Shown here in pieces: positions 6,695-8,436 of a DNA stretch of 8,436 nt; within the stretch, counting starts at the first letter, position 1; each line of letters starts with the position of its first letter. This stretch comes from an archaeon. Its GTDB lineage: Archaea > Methanobacteriota > Methanobacteria > Methanobacteriales > Methanobacteriaceae. The position numbers and the translations under genes were made by a program. The notes beneath the pieces were generated by a model. It did no database searches, was not told the origin of the DNA, and saw nothing but the letters and a program-made list of their open reading frames with translations. The stretch is taken from positions 1 to 8,436 of the forward strand of contig JAKSUF010000057.1 in assembly GCA_024409145.1 (NCBI GenBank). The letters are read 5' to 3'.

Positions 6695-6705
6695 ATAACG
6701 GTTAT
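6695..6705. promoter_or_regulatory. 11-bp palindrome ATAACGGTTAT at start of transcript
   Basis: ATAAC and GTTAT are perfect complements around the central G at 6700. The palindrome covers the predicted transcription start and stops one base short of the GGAGG ribosome binding site (6707-6711). Its position fits a repressor operator. The arms are short, so chance cannot be excluded. Confidence 0.35.
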
Positions 6706-6718
6706 CGGAGGAATATAT

Positions 6719-7663
6719 GTGAATACTATAAATGTAGGAGTTATCGGTGTTGGAGCTATGGGATACAACCATGCTCGTGTTTACTCAAAATTAGAAAATG
6801 CTAATCTTGTTGCAGTAGCAGATGTTGTAGAAGAAACTGTTAAAAAAGTTGCTAAAAAATATAACACCAAAGCTTACTGTGAAATTGAAGACTTATTAAA
6901 AGATCCTGAAATTGAAGTAGTTAGTGTATGTGTACCTACTACATTCCATCATGATGTAGTAATGCAAGCTATTGAATATGGAAAACATGTTTTAGTAGAA
7001 AAACCTATTGCATTTACTGAAGAAGAAGCAGTAGAAATGATTAATGCAGCTAAAGAAAAAGGAGTAAAACTTGCAACAGGACATGTTGAAAGATTTAATC
7101 CAGCAGTGCAAAAAGCTAAAGAACTTATTGATAATGAAGTTATTGGTGATTTAGTAGCTATTTCTGCTAAAAGAGTAGGACCATTCCCACCAAGAATTAA
7201 AGATGTTGGTGTAGCTATTGACCTAGCAATTCATGATTTAGATGTAATGAACTTCTTAATAGAAGGAAAAGTAGAACAAGTTTATGCTTCAATGAGTAGC
7301 ATACTAGACAAATGTGAATTTGAAGATCATGCTGAAATTATGGTAAACTTTGAAGAAAATATTACAGGAATTCTTGAAGTAAATTGGTTAACTCCTTACA
7401 AACGTAGACAAATCGAAATTACAGGAACTGCAGGAATTATCTCTGTAGATTATATAACTCAAAGTATTGAACTCTATGGTAAATTCGCACAAGATATTAA
7501 TATTACACCGGAAGAACCATTAATCAAAGAATTAAGTTCCTTCTTAGAAAAAGTTAAAAATGATGAAGAACCAGAAATAACTGGAGAAGATGGTCTCAAA
7601 GCACTTAAAATGGTGCTTGCAGCTAACGAATCTTCTAAAAAACATATCCCAGTTAGTTTATAG
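6719..7663 (+). CDS. Gfo/Idh/MocA family sugar dehydrogenase
   Basis: A 314-residue NAD(P)-dependent oxidoreductase. The Rossmann motif G10-V-G-A-M-G15 is followed by VAD (D35), which suggests NAD. E94-K95-P96 is the family signature with the catalytic lysine, GHVERFNP (121-128) and D168-LAI-H172-D173 line the substrate pocket, and the second domain runs to the end. It should oxidise or reduce a sugar or nucleotide sugar in the cytoplasm. It resembles the UDP-N-acetylglucosamine 3-dehydrogenase subgroup of methanogens, which feeds 3-amino sugars into glycans, but substrate cannot be fixed from sequence. The start is GTG at 6719, seven bases after GGAGG. The ATG at 6717 meets a stop at once, and an in-frame TAA lies at 6689, so no ATG start is possible. 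gfcR follows 56 nt later without an obvious terminator between. Confidence 0.88.
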   Translation: MNTINVGVIGVGAMGYNHARVYSKLENANLVAVADVVEETVKKVAKKYNTKAYCEIEDLLKDPEIEVVSVCVPTTFHHDVVMQAIEYGKHVLVEKPIAFTEEEAVEMINAAKEKGVKLATGHVERFNPAVQKAKELIDNEVIGDLVAISAKRVGPFPPRIKDVGVAIDLAIHDLDVMNFLIEGKVEQVYASMSSILDKCEFEDHAEIMVNFEENITGILEVNWLTPYKRRQIEITGTAGIISVDYITQSIELYGKFAQDINITPEEPLIKELSSFLEKVKNDEEPEITGEDGLKALKMVLAANESSKKHIPVSL

Positions 7664-7676
7664 AATATTTATAAAA
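7664..7676 (+). promoter_or_regulatory. Promoter (AATATTTATAAA) of gfcR
   Basis: TTTATAAAA at 7668-7676 begins four bases after the dehydrogenase stop codon ends (7663) and 52 nt before the gfcR ATG, predicting a start near 7694-7699. The 12-mer AATATTTATAAA (7664-7675) is shared exactly with the dehydrogenase promoter. gfcR can thus be transcribed alone as well as by read-through. Confidence 0.6.
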
Positions 7677-7678
7677 TC

Positions 7679-7688
7679 CGATTAATCG
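7679..7688. promoter_or_regulatory. Perfect 10-bp palindrome CGATTAATCG
   Basis: CGATTAATCG is its own reverse complement and begins two bases after the gfcR TATA box (7668-7676). Binding there would hinder TBP/TFB or RNA polymerase. Two CG dinucleotides in a region this AT-rich make chance less likely than for an all-AT palindrome. It shares its last base with the next inverted repeat. Confidence 0.45.
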
Positions 7689-7705
7689 AATTATACTCAT
7701 AATTC
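7688..7705. promoter_or_regulatory. Perfect 7-bp inverted repeat at gfcR transcript start
   Basis: GAATTAT (7688-7694) and ATAATTC (7699-7705) are exact complements around ACTC. The 18-bp element spans the predicted transcription start and ends five bases before GGTGA. It could be an operator for a dimeric regulator such as GfcR itself, or a small hairpin in the mRNA if transcription starts early enough. Confidence 0.5.
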
Positions 7706-7710
7706 ACAAA

Positions 7711-7715
7711 GGTGA
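7711..7715 (+). promoter_or_regulatory. GGTGA ribosome binding site of gfcR
   Basis: GGTGA is the classical archaeal Shine-Dalgarno core and stands four bases before the ATG at 7720. It fixes the start of gfcR and places the helix-turn-helix at the very N-terminus. Confidence 0.8.
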
Positions 7716-7719
7716 AATA

Positions 7720-8331
7720 ATGAACCAAAAACTTATTAACAAAGCACAAGAGCTTAGAGCTCATGGTTTCACTACTGGTGAAATTGCAGATGAACTTAAT
7801 GTTTCATTAGATACTGCAAGATGGTTAATTTTACAAAAAACTGAAGAAGTTGTTAAAGAAGAAGCTCCAGTTGATTTCTATATTAACTGGAAAAGTTTAA
7901 GTGAAAGTTCTTCAAGATTAAGATATGCATCTATGGCTTTAAGTGATATGGCAATAGCTCATGGAGAAATTGACACAGTAGTTGGAATTGCAACTAGTGG
8001 AGTACCTTTTGCAACTATGATGGCAGATTTCTTAGAAGATATGGGAGATGTTCCAACTTCCCTTGCTATTTTCCACCCAAGTAAACATAGAGAAGAACTT
8101 GGAGAATGTGAAGGAGCTATAAGTACTAATTTTGGAACTGTTAAAGACAAAAAAGTAGTTATTGTTGATGATGTTATCACAAGTGGAGCTACTATGAAAA
8201 ATGTAATTAATACTGTAAAAGATCTTGGTGGAGAACCAGTAGCTATTACTGTATTAATTGACAAATCTGGACTCTCAGAAATTGATGGTGTTCCAGTAGA
8301 GTCTTTAATTAAAGTAAGTAGATTAAATTAA
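7720..8331 (+). CDS. gfcR: GfcR-type transcriptional regulator (HTH plus PRTase domain)
   Basis: This 203-residue protein joins a short N-terminal helix-turn-helix (about residues 5-40: AQELRAHGFTTGEIADELNVSLDTARWLI) to a type I phosphoribosyltransferase domain (about 50-200). The PRPP loop VVIVDDVITSGAT is at 146-158, with D150-D151, and GIATSGVPFA is the upstream substrate-side loop. The architecture is that of archaeal GfcR, long annotated as orotate phosphoribosyltransferase-like. In Haloferax the family member activates glucose and fructose catabolism genes; in methanogens its targets are not settled by this sequence. The added DNA-binding helices and the family match argue against plain PyrE. 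Its leader contains two perfect inverted repeats, which suggests self-regulation, and the dehydrogenase just upstream is a candidate target. A T-rich terminator follows directly. Confidence 0.88.
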   Translation: MNQKLINKAQELRAHGFTTGEIADELNVSLDTARWLILQKTEEVVKEEAPVDFYINWKSLSESSSRLRYASMALSDMAIAHGEIDTVVGIATSGVPFATMMADFLEDMGDVPTSLAIFHPSKHREELGECEGAISTNFGTVKDKKVVIVDDVITSGATMKNVINTVKDLGGEPVAITVLIDKSGLSEIDGVPVESLIKVSRLN

Positions 8332-8333
8332 TC

Positions 8334-8369
8334 TATTTATTTCTTTTTTTTATATTTTATTTTTATTTT
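8334..8369 (+). terminator. T-tract archaeal terminator after gfcR
   Basis: Starting two bases after the stop codon, this strand turns T-rich with runs of eight T (8344-8351), four (8355-8358), five (8360-8364) and four (8366-8369), and no strong hairpin. Multiple T runs are the usual intrinsic termination signal for archaeal RNA polymerase. It is the only such tract in the window and marks the end of the rightward gene set. The remaining 67 bases to the window edge show no supported gene. Confidence 0.7.
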
Positions 8370-8436
8370 CATAGCAATTATTAAATTTCATTCTCTTTTT
8401 AAGTAATTTCATATTTACAAATTCTATTTTCAAATA

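Larger units (their letters stand above)
6397..6718. other. 322-nt AT-rich spacer between hemC and dehydrogenase
   Basis: I see no gene on either strand here. Readable structure includes a weak inverted repeat TATTGGA/TCCAATA (6441-6447 and 6467-6473, 19-nt loop), the palindrome AAAATAATTATTTT (6584-6597), and AAAGCT/AGCTTT (6612-6617 and 6632-6637). All could arise by chance in such AT-rich DNA. No T-tract terminator for hemC is obvious. The right end holds the dehydrogenase promoter (6665-6676), a palindrome (6695-6705) and the GGAGG site (6707-6711). Confidence 0.7.

Noticed and set aside
7959..8264. Minus-strand frame inside gfcR
   Set aside because: It is antisense to the PRTase domain, with low-complexity serine/threonine/isoleucine composition and no family match.
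7720..8331. Orotate phosphoribosyltransferase (pyrE)
   Set aside because: The PRPP loop is present, but the N-terminal helix-turn-helix and overall pattern fit the GfcR regulator family better.
8350..8436. Minus-strand frame entering from the right edge and ending at 8350 (29 codons including stop)
   Set aside because: It could be the tail of a convergent gene, but it is short, lysine/asparagine-rich and overlaps the T-tract terminator. Nothing recognisable supports it; sequence beyond the edge would settle it.
1..8436. Defence island, prophage, transposon or biosynthetic cluster
   Set aside because: All seven genes are recognisable metabolic or regulatory genes on one strand; no transposase, integrase, toxin, nuclease or structural phage protein is present.

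Overview
The window looks like a stretch of chromosome from a very AT-rich methanogenic archaeon, most likely a member of the Methanobacteriaceae (Methanosphaera or Methanobrevibacter type). The reasons are a coenzyme F430 synthase-like Mur ligase, an archaeal NADP phosphatase/NAD kinase fusion, a pyruvoyl-dependent arginine decarboxylase, a GfcR-type regulator, archaeal TATA boxes (TTTATAAA, TTATATAT), a GGTGA ribosome binding site and a T-tract terminator. The genus is an inference from composition and gene set, not a search result.

All seven genes lie on the + strand and all appear intact. From left to right they are: a malate dehydrogenase with an NADP-type cofactor loop (124-1074); arginine decarboxylase pdaD (1274-1732) followed 36 nt later by the IMPase/NAD kinase fusion (1769-3619), probably one transcript; cfbE for F430 synthesis (3763-5373) and hemC (5527-6396), the last and one of the first steps of the same tetrapyrrole route; then a Gfo/Idh/MocA sugar dehydrogenase (6719-7663) and gfcR (7720-8331), ending in a T-rich terminator.

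The proteins are mostly recognisable housekeeping enzymes, and I see no clearly new multi-gene system, phage, transposon, CRISPR array, tRNA or rRNA. The least explained material is between the genes. The 55-bp leader of gfcR holds two perfect inverted repeats between its TATA box and ribosome binding site. The dehydrogenase and gfcR have near-matching promoters. The dehydrogenase starts at GTG inside an AUGUGA start-stop overlap. The spacers in front of pdaD, cfbE and hemC carry short direct repeats, and several spacers are G-poor, A-rich and share an AACTAA word.

Together the genes touch redox cofactors (NADP made by the kinase, plausibly used by the malate dehydrogenase), polyamine synthesis, F430 assembly for methyl-coenzyme M reductase, and nucleotide-sugar or sugar metabolism with its possible regulator.
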